DNA of 14,574 bases from CAZOHC01 sp964579845 (GCA_964579845.1 CAZOHC010000028.1:1-14574); one strand, 5' to 3'. Shown: positions 7,108-13,333, counted from the stretch's first letter. A program made the numbers and translations. The notes: a model not told the origin generated them from the sequence alone.

Positions 7108-7875
7108 ATGAAATTACAACCAGCCTTAGTCTCCGTTATCCTGCCTGTCTCAAACGCCTCATCACACTTAGCTGAGTGCCTTGAGAGCTTACTGAAGCAA
7201 AATTATACCAACATCGAGATTATCGCAATCGATGACAGGTCAAAGGACAGGTCCTATGCTATTCTCAGAGAATTTAAAAAAATCGATGAGCGACTCAGGG
7301 TCTATCGGAACAAGAAAAAATACGGCATGAGTGTCTGCTATAACAGAGCAATTAAAAAAGCCCGCGGTCAGTTCATCACCTTTATGAATCCGAACGATAA
7401 AAATGCGCTCAACCGAATACATAGGCAGGTAAAATTTCTCACGGAGCATCAGAAAGTCGTGGCAGTCGGGACCCAGGTCATGCACATTGACGGCAAGGCA
7501 CGTAGGCTTGAAGCAACGAATTTCCCGCCAGATCATGAATCGATCTATCAGAATTTTCTCAGAGGGCTTACGATGCAGTTTGAGACAGTCATGATCAACC
7601 GCTTTTTGCTTCCCAAAGACATTCTGAAATTTACCAGTAACACCTATCCGTTCGTCTTTACGGAAGTCTTTATCAAAATTCTCCAGTACGGTAAATTCGC
7701 AAATATCTCAACAGCTCTCTATTACCACCGCAAGTACATCTCAGAAGCTTCTATAAAAATTACGAGGATGAAAAAGAGCCTGGAACTCGGAAAACTATGG
7801 GTGAAGTCTATCTCTGAACATGACTATCGTCCTTCTCTCAAATCCCTCCTCGAACCCCAAGTTACGGTGAAATAA
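7108..7875 (+). CDS. Degenerate GT2 paralogue, probable pseudoenzyme
   Basis: The 255-residue product aligns without a gap to the GT2 protein at 2628 over about 185 residues: VSVILPVSNASSHL, IDDRSKDRSY (41-50), NRAIKKARGQF, GTQVMHID and QYGKFANISTALYYHR. The catalytic parts are gone: MDADD is MNPND (93-97), so the first metal-binding acids are Asn and Pro, and the ED pair at 173-174 is VF. It also stops soon after the shared EHDYRPS/YGYRPT region, lacking the hydrophobic C-terminal tail. The frame is intact and the protein well formed, so it seems kept as a non-catalytic partner or donor-binding regulator rather than a fresh pseudogene; that is inference. A TTGACA promoter at 6979 may serve it. 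There is no usable Shine-Dalgarno site next to the ATG. Confidence 0.85.
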   Translation: MKLQPALVSVILPVSNASSHLAECLESLLKQNYTNIEIIAIDDRSKDRSYAILREFKKIDERLRVYRNKKKYGMSVCYNRAIKKARGQFITFMNPNDKNALNRIHRQVKFLTEHQKVVAVGTQVMHIDGKARRLEATNFPPDHESIYQNFLRGLTMQFETVMINRFLLPKDILKFTSNTYPFVFTEVFIKILQYGKFANISTALYYHRKYISEASIKITRMKKSLELGKLWVKSISEHDYRPSLKSLLEPQVTVK

Positions 7876-7890
7876 CGTATTTCAAGAACA

Positions 7891-7974
7891 CTCAGATAAC
7901 TCAGAAAATCATCATACCAGAATATCTGACGACCAGAAACTCTGTTCATCTGAGAGACTGATTTTCCGAGTTTA
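7891..7974 (+). other. Alternative stem-loops after the GT2 paralogue
   Basis: The segment 7897-7911 (ending AGAAAATCA) pairs with 7959-7974 (starting TGATTTTCC) with one mismatch and one bulge. Inside and overlapping it, CTCAGAT (7891-7897) pairs with ATCTGAG (7948-7954). There is no T-run of terminator type. It could be the 3' end structure of the glycan block or the left edge of the DnaA-box region. Confidence 0.45.
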
Positions 7975-8001
7975 CTGACTATACCGAAACTTCTCCCAAA
8001 G

Positions 8002-8043
8002 TTATCCACATACGAATTTTAAAGTTCCAAAAAGTTATCCACA
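8002..8043 (+). promoter_or_regulatory. Two perfect DnaA boxes
   Basis: TTATCCACA occurs at 8002-8010 and again at 8035-8043 in the same orientation, 33 bases apart (about three helical turns, so roughly on one face). Both match the consensus fully. About 0.1 perfect match would be expected by chance in a window of this length on both strands. They adjoin an AT-rich segment, the usual arrangement of DnaA boxes next to an unwinding element. Confidence 0.8.
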
Positions 8044-8170
8044 TATATTTATGATACGAGTTTAGATTGATATATCAATCTATTTTCTATTTATATTACT
8101 ATAGGAGTCATTTATTATCGGTAGTAATTACTATAGGTGGTAGCTTACAATACTCTTACTTTTCTATAGG
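8044..8170. other. AT-rich segment with palindromes and spaced CTATAGG repeats
   Basis: A hand count gives 11/60 G+C at 8041-8100. TAGATTGATATATCAATCTA (8063-8082) is a perfect 20-bp palindrome and TAGTAATTACTA (8122-8133) a perfect 12-bp one. CTATAGG occurs at 8099-8105, 8131-8137 and 8164-8170, i.e. at 32 and 33 bp steps; the first two are extended to TTACTATAGG. These look like protein-binding iterons or a DNA-unwinding element. No coding sequence is seen from 7876 to 8230. Confidence 0.6.
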
Positions 8171-8199
8171 TTGACAGGGTTGACAGGCGGTGCTATAAT
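8171..8199 (+). promoter_or_regulatory. Consensus extended sigma70 promoter
   Basis: TTGACA (8171-8176), a 17-base spacer, TGC and TATAAT (8194-8199): both hexamers, the spacing and the extended -10 are all consensus. A second TTGACAGG copy at 8180 overlaps the spacer. Transcription should start near 8206 and lead into the small ORF at 8231. Confidence 0.85.
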
Positions 8200-8230
8200 T
8201 TTGTATACGATGAAGATTTTAGGAGTCACT

Positions 8231-8356
8231 TTGATAAAAGAAGAGACGAAAAAATCGGTTGCTGATGACCAACTGGATTCATTGGTTCGTCAGGGAAGAG
8301 AACAATTTAAGAAATTACTGGATCAAGGATTAACTATCCCGGTCGCACTTTTATAG
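8231..8356 (+). CDS. 41-residue microprotein with its own strong promoter
   Basis: I choose the TTG at 8231 because AGGAG (8221-8225) lies 5 bases before it and the consensus promoter would start the mRNA about 25 bases upstream. An in-frame ATG at 8210 gives 48 residues but would be almost leaderless. The product is charged in its first half (IKEETKKSVADDQLD), then predicted amphipathic helix (SLVRQGREQFKKLLDQG) and a short hydrophobic end (LTIPVALL). It has no signal peptide or membrane helix. I do not recognise a family. A strong dedicated promoter beside two DnaA boxes suggests abundant expression and perhaps a regulatory, DNA-associated or stress role; function is unknown. GGGTAAA repeats follow the stop. 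Confidence 0.65.
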   Translation: MIKEETKKSVADDQLDSLVRQGREQFKKLLDQGLTIPVALL

Positions 8357-8394
8357 AGGGTAAATCGCAGAACGAAGCAAAAGAAGAGGGTAAA
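8355..8394 (+). repeat. Paired AGAGGGTAAA direct repeats
   Basis: AGAGGGTAAA occurs at 8355-8364, overlapping the stop of the microprotein, and at 8385-8394, exactly 30 bases later. GGGTAAA recurs at 8501-8507 inside the minus-strand RNA gene, whose transcript carries the complement UUUACCC. Confidence 0.6.
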
Positions 8395-8431
8395 CTTTTA
8401 TGCACGTTCGGCATTAAGCTTTGAAGTTCAC

Positions 8432-8550
8432 AAAAAAAAGAGCATCGCTTTCGTTACTCGGATAGATAAGTTCAGTCTGGTACGAGAAGCAATGCTCTTA
8501 GGGTAAATGTCTGTTAGTTCCTTCAGGCAGGAATAAAACTAACTGACAAG
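8432..8550 (-). ncRNA. Candidate small RNA with intrinsic terminator
   Basis: Read on the minus strand, a transcript starting near 8550 begins with a stem-loop (8537-8548 with 8508-8519, 12 positions, one mismatch), followed by the linker UUUACCCUA, and ends in a second stem (8487-8499 with 8438-8450, 13 positions, one mismatch; inner CTCG/CGAG) directly followed by eight U residues (8439-8432). That final element is a canonical Rho-independent terminator. The RNA would be about 119 bases long. No open frame of note lies in it. Known families such as 6S, SRP or tmRNA are not recognised. It runs against the transcript from the promoter at 8171, so it may act on it in cis. Confidence 0.6.
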
Positions 8551-8555
8551 TACAT

Positions 8556-8584
8556 TTATTACATATCTCTTACTTTGTTGTCAA
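8556..8584 (-). promoter_or_regulatory. Promoter of the minus-strand small RNA
   Basis: On the minus strand, TTGACA (8584-8579), a 17-base spacer and TAATAA (8561-8556). The -35 is perfect and the -10 weak (3 of 6). The predicted start coincides with the first base pairs of the 5' hairpin, which supports the pairing of promoter and RNA. Confidence 0.5.
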
Positions 8585-8612
8585 GTAAATTTTCGAGGCT
8601 AAAAGTTGTAGA

Positions 8613-8642
8613 TTATCCCGAGTTATCAGCTCTTTTCATAAT
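8613..8642 (+). promoter_or_regulatory. Possible promoter of the plus-strand structured RNA
   Basis: TTATCC (8613-8618), an 18-base spacer and CATAAT (8637-8642, five of six). The -35 is poor, so this is tentative. It is back to back with the minus-strand promoter at 8556-8584. Confidence 0.3.
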
Positions 8643-8648
8643 CATGTA

Positions 8649-8781
8649 TTTTACGATTTGAGCGTACTTTTCTCTTTAAAAACTGCTCGTGCTCTCAAAT
8701 GAGGTAGGAATCTAGGGCAGGGATTCTTCCCTCTATTGAGACTATGAACACGTTTCACCACTCTTCTGGAGTGGTTTTTTT
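8649..8781 (+). ncRNA. Candidate structured RNA with mutually exclusive stems
   Basis: The stretch ends at a strong intrinsic terminator (8757-8781) yet has no open frame. A long stem joins 8693-8712 to 8722-8741: TCTCAA/TTGAGA, two mismatches, GAGG/CCTC, one mismatch, then AGGAATC/GATTCTT, with a 9-base loop. Part of it can instead pair upstream: ATTTGAG (8656-8662) with CTCAAAT (8694-8700). Two exclusive folds ahead of a terminator are typical of attenuators and switch RNAs, but no gene follows on this strand, so a free-standing small RNA is the simpler reading. The 5' end is a guess from a weak promoter; the transcript could also begin at 8206. Confidence 0.45.
8757..8781 (+). terminator. 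Intrinsic terminator, plus strand
   Basis: ACCACTC (8757-8763) pairs with GAGTGGT (8769-8775) over TTCTG, followed by seven T (8775-8781). There is no A-run on the other side, so it acts on rightward transcripts only. Confidence 0.85.
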
Positions 8782-8828
8782 GTGCTTCGGCTCGTTCATG
8801 CTCGCTCACTATACATTTTTTTTGGTTC

Positions 8829-8860
8829 CAGTCACTCTGAGTAGTATCGAAGAATTTCTC
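8829..8860. repeat. Degenerate half-copy of the dispersed repeat
   Basis: GTCACTCTGAG, then ATCGAAGAATTTCTC, resembles one arm of the TGTCATTCTGA...GAAGAATCTC element at 2516. The opposite arm is missing. Confidence 0.4.
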
Positions 8861-8870
8861 TATTACAACG

Positions 8871-8928
8871 TGTCATCCTGAATTTATTTCAGGATCCAGA
8901 GCAGATTGCTTCGTGCCTCGCAATGACA
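8871..8928. repeat. Dispersed palindromic repeat, copy 2
   Basis: TGTCATCCTGAATTTATTTC opens the copy, where TCCTGAA and TTCAGGA are inverted; ATTGCTTCGTGCCTCGCAAT precedes the closing GACA. Intergenic palindromes with the words GATTGCTTCG and CGCAATGACA are known from several bacterial lineages. Confidence 0.75.
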
Positions 8929-8954
8929 TGGTATATGAATTTGTGGTGATAATT

Positions 8955-9070
8955 TGTCATCCTGATCCCGATGAAATCGGAAGAAGGATCTCATAAGAGA
9001 GATTCCCCCCTAACCAGGGTGATTTCATTGATATGTTCAGTGGATACATCACGCCCTGTTCAGAATGACA
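8955..9070. repeat. Dispersed palindromic repeat, copy 3, with internal insertion
   Basis: TGTCATCCTGATCCCGAT and GAAGGATCTC form the left arm, GAGATTC the return, and TTCAGAATGACA the end. About 65 bases that are not in the other copies lie between GAGATTC and the end. CCGAT-GAA-ATCGG is a small internal hairpin. Together with copies 1 and 2 this fills the spacer between the plus-strand terminator and the PIN-TRAM gene. Confidence 0.65.
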
Positions 9071-9096
9071 AGTCATTTCTGTAATCTGTAATCTGA

Positions 9097-9921
9097 TTAT
9101 ATTTTCTTCGCGAAGAGGATTCGTCCTGTCGCAGTCTGAATCACCCGTGAGACGACAACATCAACTGCTTTGCCGACGTCGTCTTTTCCCTGTTCCACGA
9201 CAATCATCGTTCCGTCATCGAGATATCCGACACCCTGTGTGCTGTCTTTCCCGACATGCTGGAGTTTGATATGCAGTGCCTCACCCGGAACCGCGACAAC
9301 TTTTAAGGCGTTGGCAAGTGCATTCATATTGATCACATCAATCCCGGCGATGCTGGCTTTCTTCTCGAGGTTATAGTCACAGGTGATGACTTTCCCTTTA
9401 TGCGTCTTCGCGAGCTTCATGAGTTTCTCATCGACTTCTTTGACCGAATCTGTGACTGCTTTTTCCTGATCAGGCGGCAGGACGACGATCTTCATGTGTT
9501 TTTCTTTTTTTAATTGCTCCAAATCCTCAAGCCCGAGCCTTCCCCGTCCACGCTTGACCATGTCCTGGGAATCTGCGATATGCTTAAGCTCAAGCAAGAT
9601 ACTCTCGGGAATGACGACAACGCCGTTGAGAAACTTCAGGGCAATCACATCAAAGATCCGACCGTCGATAATGGCTGAGGTATCCAGGAAATACGCGTTC
9701 TCAAAACGTTTTGCTTTCTTTGATTTCTTTTTTAATTGCTTCCTGCTGGGAGTAACCATTGACGGAATTCTCGTCATCAATGTTTTGGCTACTTCATCAG
9801 CGATTGCCCCGACCAGTTTCGGCGGTAGCGTCAGTGGATTTGAGCGATCAGTGGGAGAATCAACAGTCTCCGCTTCTTTCGGCTCTACCGTATTTTTTGT
9901 TTCTTTCACTTCTTTATCCAT
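9097..9921 (-). CDS. PIN-TRAM domain ribonuclease-like protein (YacL-related)
   Basis: The 274-residue protein has a disordered acidic N-terminus, a lysine-rich stretch (60-72), a PIN domain and a C-terminal TRAM domain (about 211-270). PIN acids are present: Asp80 in FLDTSAIIDGR, Asp86, Glu106 in PESILLEL, Asp154 and Asp172 in ITCDYNL, so a metal-dependent nuclease is plausible. The order matches the soluble part of Bacillus YacL, but the four membrane helices of YacL are absent. TRAM domains bind RNA, pointing to RNA processing or decay. GAGG lies 4 bases before the ATG. It is 83 bases downstream of radA and probably in one operon; radA and yacL are also neighbours in Firmicutes. The gap has a small ATTTC/GAAAT stem (about 9936-9952). 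No terminator is seen right after the stop. Confidence 0.88.
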   Translation of the reverse strand: MDKEVKETKNTVEPKEAETVDSPTDRSNPLTLPPKLVGAIADEVAKTLMTRIPSMVTPSRKQLKKKSKKAKRFENAYFLDTSAIIDGRIFDVIALKFLNGVVVIPESILLELKHIADSQDMVKRGRGRLGLEDLEQLKKEKHMKIVVLPPDQEKAVTDSVKEVDEKLMKLAKTHKGKVITCDYNLEKKASIAGIDVINMNALANALKVVAVPGEALHIKLQHVGKDSTQGVGYLDDGTMIVVEQGKDDVGKAVDVVVSRVIQTATGRILFAKKI

Positions 9922-10004
9922 ATATCCTCAATTCGAATTTCAAAAATCGAAATCCGAGACAGTCTCCGAAGGAGTAAGTACAAAAAGCTTTTATACTTTA
10001 TTAT

Positions 10005-11402
10005 TTATTCATTCGGACCTGTTTCGAGTTTCGGACTTCGGGCTTCGAATTTTCCGAGTGATGCCAAAACATCCTTGAGCGTCTTGTGCGTCTGAGCGGT
10101 CAAAATGTTCGTGTACCCGAGCTTTTTTGCTTCCCGCACCCGCTTCTCACTCCCCGGAACGTTCCGGAGTTCTCCTAATAATCCGACTTCTGCGATACCG
10201 ACTGTTTTCGGGAGCGGGATGTCTCTCAGCGATGAATAGACTGCAAGACAGATGCCCAGGTCAACGCCGGGATCAGACAGCTTCAGACCTCCTGCCACAT
10301 TAACGAAAACATCGTTCGTATCAAGCGGAAGACCGGCGTGTTTCTGAAGAACAGCAAGCAGTAATTCAACCCGCCGTTGATCTACTCCTGAGACAACACG
10401 ACGCGGCATCGGAAATTTGGAATACACTGTGAGGCCCTGTAACTCCACCAGAAAGGCGCGAGTCCCCTCCAAGGTAACAGTGACCACACTCCCCGGTGTG
10501 CCGCTGTTCTCAGACGTCATGAAGAGCTGCTCAGGATGTGAAACCTCAACCATGCCTGTCTCATCCATCTGGAAAATCCCGACCTCATCAACAGGACCGA
10601 ACCGATTCTTAAACGACCTGAGGATACGGGTAGTCGTAAATTTTTCCCCCTCCAGGAATAACACCGTATCAACCATATGTGACAACACCATCGGCCCGGC
10701 GACTGTTCCTTCTTTCGTCACGTGACCGACAATAATGAGAGGAATACCAAGTGACTTCGCGACACGGATCAGGTGCATGGCAGCATAACGAATCTGCCCG
10801 ACAGCACCTGCAAGTCCTCCTGCATGCTGTGATTCCATCGTCTGAATCGAGTCAACGACAATCATCTGTGGCTTCACTGCCTGGATCTGTTCAATCGCCT
10901 GATCGACATCCGCCAGAGATAAGAGAAGGAGATTGTCTGAGCTCTTGGTTTTTTGCGCTTTATCATCAGAAGAAAGGCGATTCGCTCGCAAGGTGATCTG
11001 CTCAGCTGATTCCTCACCGGAGATATAAAGGATTTTCTGCCCTGCATCAGCCAATTTCAGACATAACTGCAGTAAAAGTGTTGACTTACCGATACCGGGA
11101 TCTCCTGCGAGTAATAACGCACCGCCGCGGACAAGTCCACCGCCAAGCACAGTATCAAGCTCGTCAAAACCCGTCTTTATTCGTTCTTTCTCAGAAAACG
11201 TTATCTGAGACAGAGGCTTCGGTGTAACCTCCTGATTTGCCAGAACCGTGAGCGACCCCCCTGTTCCTGCTTTTGCAGGTCCGAGTTTTATCTCTTTAAA
11301 CGAGTTCCACGAACCGCACTCAGGGCATTTCCCCATAAACTTCGGGGTGTCATACCCACACTCTTGGCAGACGAAAGATGTGCGTTGTTTGGTTGATGCC
11401 AT
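10005..11402 (-). CDS. radA: DNA repair protein RadA (branch migration helicase)
   Basis: The start is the ATG at 11402, giving 465 residues, the usual RadA length; AAGGAG lies 12 bases upstream and residues further out are repeat-derived. In order: a four-cysteine zinc finger (Cys12, 15, 26, 29 in CQECG...CPECGSW), a RecA-like ATPase with Walker A GDPGIGKST (100-108) and Walker B MIVVDSIQT (180-188), the RadA signature KNRFG (265-269), and a Lon-protease-like C-terminal domain. RadA extends recombination intermediates together with RecA, and KNRFG is needed for branch migration. All key residues are intact. The last 15 or so residues (EARSPKLETGPNE) look like low-complexity read-through into spacer DNA. 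It follows the S1 gene by 122 bases and precedes the PIN-TRAM gene. Confidence 0.97.
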   Translation of the reverse strand: MASTKQRTSFVCQECGYDTPKFMGKCPECGSWNSFKEIKLGPAKAGTGGSLTVLANQEVTPKPLSQITFSEKERIKTGFDELDTVLGGGLVRGGALLLAGDPGIGKSTLLLQLCLKLADAGQKILYISGEESAEQITLRANRLSSDDKAQKTKSSDNLLLLSLADVDQAIEQIQAVKPQMIVVDSIQTMESQHAGGLAGAVGQIRYAAMHLIRVAKSLGIPLIIVGHVTKEGTVAGPMVLSHMVDTVLFLEGEKFTTTRILRSFKNRFGPVDEVGIFQMDETGMVEVSHPEQLFMTSENSGTPGSVVTVTLEGTRAFLVELQGLTVYSKFPMPRRVVSGVDQRRVELLLAVLQKHAGLPLDTNDVFVNVAGGLKLSDPGVDLGICLAVYSSLRDIPLPKTVGIAEVGLLGELRNVPGSEKRVREAKKLGYTNILTAQTHKTLKDVLASLGKFEARSPKLETGPNE

Positions 11403-11457
11403 ATTTGTAGTATACTCCTTTGCGAAGCTGAAATGAAGTTGAACGAGGCAGAACAAA

Positions 11458-11511
11458 GTATAAAGGGATGAGTATAAGGTATAAAGGGCAATTCCCTTCA
11501 TACTTTATACT
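11458..11511 (-). other. Long hairpin and tandem GTATAAAGGG between S1 gene and radA
   Basis: 11471-11488 pairs with 11494-11511 over CAATT: an 18-position stem with one mismatch and one G-T. GTATAAAGGG is repeated directly at 11458-11467 and 11479-11488. It begins 14 bases after the S1-gene stop in the direction of transcription. No U-run follows on either strand, so it may be a partial attenuator or mRNA-stabilising stem that uncouples S1 from radA. Confidence 0.6.
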
Positions 11512-11524
11512 TGCCCCCTACCCC

Positions 11525-12637
11525 TTATCTGTATCCGATGGGTTTCTCAAGCAGAACCGGTGCGAGGAGAATACGATGTCGTCTGGTATCGATTTCAGAA
11601 ACAGTGACATTGACTGCTTGGCCGACTTCATAGGTAGTTCCCATCGGTACTTTTTCTTTTCTGATCACACCCTCAATTCCTTCTTCAAGTTCGATATAAA
11701 CATTCCCGTCATCAATGCGAGTAACTGTTCCTTTCACTTTCGCATCCTGAGGATATTTCTCACTGATTGTTGTAAACGGATCCTCAGTCAGGCGTTTCAT
11801 CGAGAGGTCTACGCGTTTTGATTTCGGATCGATACCGATAATCTGTGCTGAGACAGACTGACCGGGAGTAAAGAGCGTTGTAAGATCATCAACTTTATCC
11901 CAGGATACCTCTGAGATATGGATGAGGCCGTCTATATGCTTCGTAGCATCACCTTCTCCTGAATGAGGTAATGATATAAACACTCCAAAAGGAGTAATAT
12001 TTAACACTTTTGAGTCTATTTTTTGCCCAACTGAAAAATCTTTGGTAAGCGCTTTAAAATCTTCGTCAGTGAGTGTTTCTTTCTGTGTAACGATGAGTTT
12101 ATTGTCAGGTCGATTTAGCTCCAGAACTGACACATCAATGCTTTCACCCGGTTGCACTTTCAGACCGGGACTCATGTGTGATTGAGGCAGAAAACCGTGT
12201 AACCCTTCAGCAGTCTGAATCACCAGACCTCCTTTTGTAACATCAGTAACCGTTACTGCAAACCGGGTATTTTCTTTCAGGAAGGCTTCGTAATGCTTCC
12301 AATTCCGCTCTTCCATAAACCGGCGGATTGATACAACCGGCTGCCCTGTTTCTGCTTCAGGGGTGATTACAACTGCAGAAACAGTATCGCCGACTTTAAG
12401 GGTCGAAAGCATGTTATTGAGTATATTTTTATCTCTCTCCAGAACCAGGGCTTCTGACTTCGCATTGACATCCATGAGGACTTCATGCTTTGAGACTTTT
12501 GTCAGTTTTCCTTCGACCACCTCACCTTTTTTCAGAGACTTGGTCTGTTGACCGTGCTTGGCCATAAGTGCTGCCATTGCAGACATACCGGAAGAAGATG
12601 AAGAACTTGTAGATTTATTTGATGTATCTTTTGCCAA
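11525..12637 (-). CDS. Four-S1-domain RNA-binding protein (ribosomal protein S1-like)
   Basis: The 370-residue protein starts with a Ser-rich, low-complexity leader and holds four S1 OB-fold domains, roughly at 36-105, 122-190, 205-285 and 300-365. The third is the best, with VLNITPFGVFISL, GLIHISEVSW and LSMKRL. Bacterial S1 recruits mRNA to the 30S subunit, which fits a genome where Shine-Dalgarno sites are rare; four domains is shorter than the six of E. coli. The only start that preserves the frame after an upstream TGA is TTG at 12637, or an internal ATG at residue 18; no good Shine-Dalgarno site is seen for either. A TTGATA-17-TATACT promoter lies 37 bases upstream. Another S1-domain family is possible, but rpsA-like is most likely. 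Confidence 0.88.
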   Translation of the reverse strand: MAKDTSNKSTSSSSSSGMSAMAALMAKHGQQTKSLKKGEVVEGKLTKVSKHEVLMDVNAKSEALVLERDKNILNNMLSTLKVGDTVSAVVITPEAETGQPVVSIRRFMEERNWKHYEAFLKENTRFAVTVTDVTKGGLVIQTAEGLHGFLPQSHMSPGLKVQPGESIDVSVLELNRPDNKLIVTQKETLTDEDFKALTKDFSVGQKIDSKVLNITPFGVFISLPHSGEGDATKHIDGLIHISEVSWDKVDDLTTLFTPGQSVSAQIIGIDPKSKRVDLSMKRLTEDPFTTISEKYPQDAKVKGTVTRIDDGNVYIELEEGIEGVIRKEKVPMGTTYEVGQAVNVTVSEIDTRRHRILLAPVLLEKPIGYR

Positions 12638-12673
12638 AAATCATTACGCTCACTTTCATGTAGAATTGGATTG

Positions 12674-12702
12674 AGTATACCACCATGCGACAAAAGTATC
12701 AA
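12674..12702 (-). promoter_or_regulatory. Promoter of the S1-like gene (and probably radA operon)
   Basis: On the minus strand TTGATA (12702-12697), a 17-base spacer and TATACT (12679-12674). The expected start near 12667 gives a 30-base leader before the TTG at 12637. Confidence 0.7.
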
Positions 12703-12813
12703 GCCACGCTTCCTAAGCCATTACGATGGTATTGAGAGTTTGAGCATGTACTCTTACTCCCCTCTTACCCTCTCCCGTTTTTTTTCTTATGCTTCCACTG
12801 TAGACTACGAATC

Positions 12814-13332
12814 ATGCACATAACGACACTGCATAATCTTTTTCTCATCGAACTGCAGGATATCGTGAGCTTTGAAGGACAAATCCTTGAAGCGATGCCT
12901 GCTATCATTGAGAAAACGACCACCAAAGAACTCAGGTCAGCACTGAAAATGCATATTGAAGAGACACTCAGGCAACATGAGATGGTACAGGATCTCTGTG
13001 ATGAATTCGGGATTGACCCGGACGGAAAACATTGCATCGGAATGGAAGGACTCATAGAGCAAGGGCAGGAAATCCTGACAGCGAACAAACCTTCTGCTGT
13101 CCTCGACCTGGCGATGATCAACAACCTCCAGAAAATTGAACTCTATGAAGTCGCAGCGTATGGTTCTGCAGAAAATTATGCACAAGAGATGGGGCATCAG
13201 GATACCCAAGACCTCCTTATGACCGTATTACATGAAGAGCAGAAGACAGCAATGCTACTAGGTGCGATGGCAGAGACAATTATTCCTCAGGTACCCTTCG
13301 GCATGGATGAGCGCAGCAGTGCAACCGTGTAG
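12814..13332 (+). CDS. DUF892 / YciF-like ferritin-like protein
   Basis: The 172-residue protein fits the DUF892 (YciE/YciF) four-helix family: FLIELQDIVSFEGQILEAMP, ELRSALKMHIEETLRQHEMV, KHCIGMEGLIEQGQEIL, KIELYEVAAYGSAENYA and LHEEQKTAMLLGAMAE. Candidate metal ligands are the acids and histidines at Glu22, Glu50, His55, Glu109, Glu112, His140 and Glu141-142. Members are ferritin-like proteins linked to stress responses; their chemistry is not settled. The ATG at 12814 starts the conserved first helix. No Shine-Dalgarno site is seen; the leader is strongly pyrimidine-rich (about 12750-12790), with no confident promoter. It is divergent from the S1 gene and ends one base from the converging gene at 13334. 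No terminator follows it. Confidence 0.9.
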   Translation: MHITTLHNLFLIELQDIVSFEGQILEAMPAIIEKTTTKELRSALKMHIEETLRQHEMVQDLCDEFGIDPDGKHCIGMEGLIEQGQEILTANKPSAVLDLAMINNLQKIELYEVAAYGSAENYAQEMGHQDTQDLLMTVLHEEQKTAMLLGAMAETIIPQVPFGMDERSSATV

Positions 13333-13333
13333 A

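Noticed and set aside
8002..8170. CRISPR array from the 32-33 bp spacing
   Set aside because: Repeated words are only 7-10 bases and of two kinds; there are no cas genes and no long direct repeats.
8044..8170. dif recombination site (convergent genes would suit a terminus)
   Set aside because: The palindromes lack recognisable XerC/XerD arms.
11403..11501. N-terminal extension of RadA
   Set aside because: The extra residues (LYTLYSSLYTLF) come from the tandem GTATAAAGGG hairpin; RadA normally begins just before the zinc finger.
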